The translations under genes were made by a program, and so were the position numbers. The notes beneath the pieces are model-generated. The model saw only the letters and a list, made by a program, of their open reading frames with translations. It had not been told where the DNA came from and did no database searches. From Taeniopygia guttata (Eukaryota > Chordata > Aves > Passeriformes > Estrildidae), in NCBI RefSeq assembly GCF_048771995.1, contig NC_133026.1, positions 103,757,001 through 103,821,000 of the forward strand: a stretch of DNA of 64,000 bases, in the 5' to 3' direction. Of this stretch, positions 62,034-64,000 are shown piece after piece. The stretch's first letter is position 1. Each line of letters begins with the position of its first letter.

Positions 62034-64000
62034 ATACAGTGTTGTGTGGCTGTTTCAGCAACACTATGGGGACTGTCCAGCAGTACAGGAAACTAAAGGG
62101 GAAACCTTTTTTTCCCTAATATAGTTTGGGCCATGTCATGTGAATTCATCTCATGCTTTCTGGAACAAAGTTCTTTCCACTTCACTGTCCTTCCAGCATG
62201 TGAGGGAGCACAGTAGCGTACAGATACAACCACCTGGAAAGCAGCTATCTCTTTCCTACTGTAGGCAATTATCTGGGAAATGTGACATGGAAGGACAAGA
62301 TCTTTAATGAATAGTTTTTCAGACTATTCGGAAAGGTTCTCAGGCCCGATAAACTATTCTGAAATTCTGCTAAGCACAGGACACAGTATTTCATTCAGAC
62401 TCCTACAGTAAGACCAATACTTAACAACACCTTCAACAAAATGTCAAAATTTAGAATTTTTTAAAGATATTCAACCTTATAAGTTCTCAGTAAGCAATGT
62501 AAGGTCCTCAAAGTGTGTTGTTATATTTTAGCAACAGATTTTTCTTTCATGTTCTAATTGAAGCTGGCATATGCTGCTGGCATTTTGAATAGCATTGCCT
62601 TCCATATCATTCAAATCTGGCATGGGAAAATGCCATTCTCTTCCCTCAGATTTCAGTCAGATTTTAGATTTTTTTTCTACAATAGACTATAAATAATGTG
62701 TATAAATTTAATAAGAATTATGTCCTGAAAAGGTGCAGAAAAGAGTTAATTAAAACCATCCTTTTGCTAGTCTCAGTAGTTGAATCAGTACTCACCCACA
62801 TGAGGTCCAGAAGAAAGCAGAGGTAGACTTTCATAATTCTGGCAGGCAGTTAGCATACCTTGTTAATGTAAAATCTGGAAAACTGAAAAAATTATACTTG
62901 TTATTTAAAAGATTTTTATGATACTTACTTTTTAAAAGGCAAGTTTCACTGATGTCTTTTGTTTCAATTCCAGGGATTTGTATTACACCACTCATTTGAC
63001 AAATAAGATCCTTTGCTGGGGTTTGGATCCTTCCATTCTCTGAGTCATGATTGTCTTCAATCTCGGGAAGAGTTGCTTTGAATTGAAGTTGACACTGAAG
63101 TAATTTGTCTTTACATATTTAAGAGACCCTTTCTTCCTCTTACATAAAGTGTCTGCCCAGAGAGCATTTGCTGTTTGGGTTTTGTCAGTAGGATACCACA
63201 TAACTGCAATTAATTGGCTGCTTTTGTCAAAAGGAGAGTATTTAATCATAAAGGCAAAAGGATTTTGTTCTTCTCAAAGAGCAAGTCATATTAAATGAAG
63301 CAGCTCCTTCCTTTATCACATCATATACCAGTTTAAGATATGTCTTTCCTTATTAATAGAATAGTAATTAAGGTGAGAAATTTTGAATTTTAGAATTCTC
63401 TAATAGTGTACTGCATTATACGACATTTGCTCTCTTACATATTTCATCCTCATATCGTCTTTTATCATCATTGCCCTTCCCCAGATCTTTCAAATTACCT
63501 ACACCACAGTTTATGTTCTCTGAATCTCTCTCTTCTTTTTACCAGTCTTTTCCTAAATTTGTCCACGTAACTATTCTGTTAACTCAAAGAACTTGATTGC
63601 CCTTTCAGTCCTGAGCTATCTTTTTTTCTGTCTTGTTGCCTTGAATGTCTTCCTTCTTCATACTGGCTTTATGACCTTATGGTCTTTTAAATTCTTCTCT
63701 TTAAATACAACATTATTTTTTCCTTAAATTTAAGTTTTAATTTTCTTCTGGAAATTTAATGTATAATTTTTACTGGTGACGTTCTTGAAAAATAATTTTT
63801 TGGACACATTTTTATTCTTGCTTTTAGACATTTTATTTGTATAGTATGGTGAACTAGACTCTCAAAACAGGTGTATATGCTTACTTCTCAGAAAAATAAA
63901 TTAATCTGAACACTAAAACCTCATGTTCAGAAGTGCTAAGCCATGTGCAACTTACTCTGCTCCCAGTGACAGTTCCGGGCTTCAGATATTGGGCTGTGGT
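62034..64000. other. Non-coding stretch to the window edge
   Basis: No gene or repeat recognised. From about 63420 to 63720 the plus strand is strongly pyrimidine-rich and nearly free of long purine runs, but it is not a clean microsatellite. A minus-strand 85-codon frame at 62992-63249 has no recognisable features. Confidence 0.55.

Noticed and set aside
1..64000. tRNA, snRNA, rRNA genes and CRISPR-type regular repeats
   Set aside because: I looked for characteristic box A/B, U6 and cloverleaf-type sequence and for regularly spaced direct repeats, and saw none.

Overview
This window reads as AT-rich, gene-poor vertebrate DNA, almost certainly from a bird. Two kinds of sequence point there. 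First, there are several truncated CR1 LINE copies, three of which keep the characteristic avian 3' tail or its complement (repeated ATTCTATG/ATTCTGTG-like octamers after 'gaggtctcttccaa'-like sequence). Second, there are solo LTRs of bird endogenous-retrovirus families whose end sequences, U3 'GGATATTCCA...TATAAAC' promoter block and 'ATCTCAACCCA' 3' block are typical of avian genomes. Nothing bacterial (operons, Shine-Dalgarno sites, CRISPR, IS elements) is present. I found no tRNA, rRNA or snRNA gene and no protein-coding gene that I can name. The six-frame open frames are short (at most 162 codons) and are chance frames, repeat-derived frames or low-complexity frames.

Layout: 1-6254 is mostly unannotatable intergenic or intronic DNA, with an open frame running in from the left edge (3-305), a homeodomain-type palindrome near 1822 and a perfect 13-bp hairpin at 4775-4803. 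At 6255-6600 there is an ancient minus-strand CR1/L3-type LINE reverse-transcriptase fossil. At 7135-7673 there is a GC-richer, minus-strand LTR with three inverted CCAAT boxes. At 11525-11727 (+), 15745-16525 (+), 18452-18502 (-) and 20290-20605 (-) there are CR1 fragments. A 21-bp-arm quasi-palindrome lies at 19582-19628 beside three copies of an 11-mer in alternating orientation. From 20606 to 39719 I recognise only simple repeats, small hairpins, a GC-richer patch (24880-25440) and one exon-like splice signature (27964-28034). At 39720-40165 there is an ancient CR1-like LINE tail that still carries an uninterrupted 146-codon frame. CR1 3' ends follow at 44375-44566 and 45085-45210.

The right third carries two related LTRs in the same orientation: a decayed one at about 51140-51675 and a well-preserved one at 61406-62028. 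The preserved copy has an exact 5-bp target-site duplication (GGATT) and contains a (TTTCA)13 microsatellite. They are separate insertions and not the two ends of one provirus. The rest is non-coding DNA in which I see nothing assignable, although a few stretches have the texture of conserved regulatory elements.

No genes act together here, and no new multi-gene system is visible. The observations most worth following are the nested inverted repeats near 19.6 kb, the intact LINE-tail frame near 40 kb, the TTTCA array inside a young LTR, and the two possible exon-like stretches. All repeat-family calls rest on recognising sequence by eye and were not confirmed by a database search.
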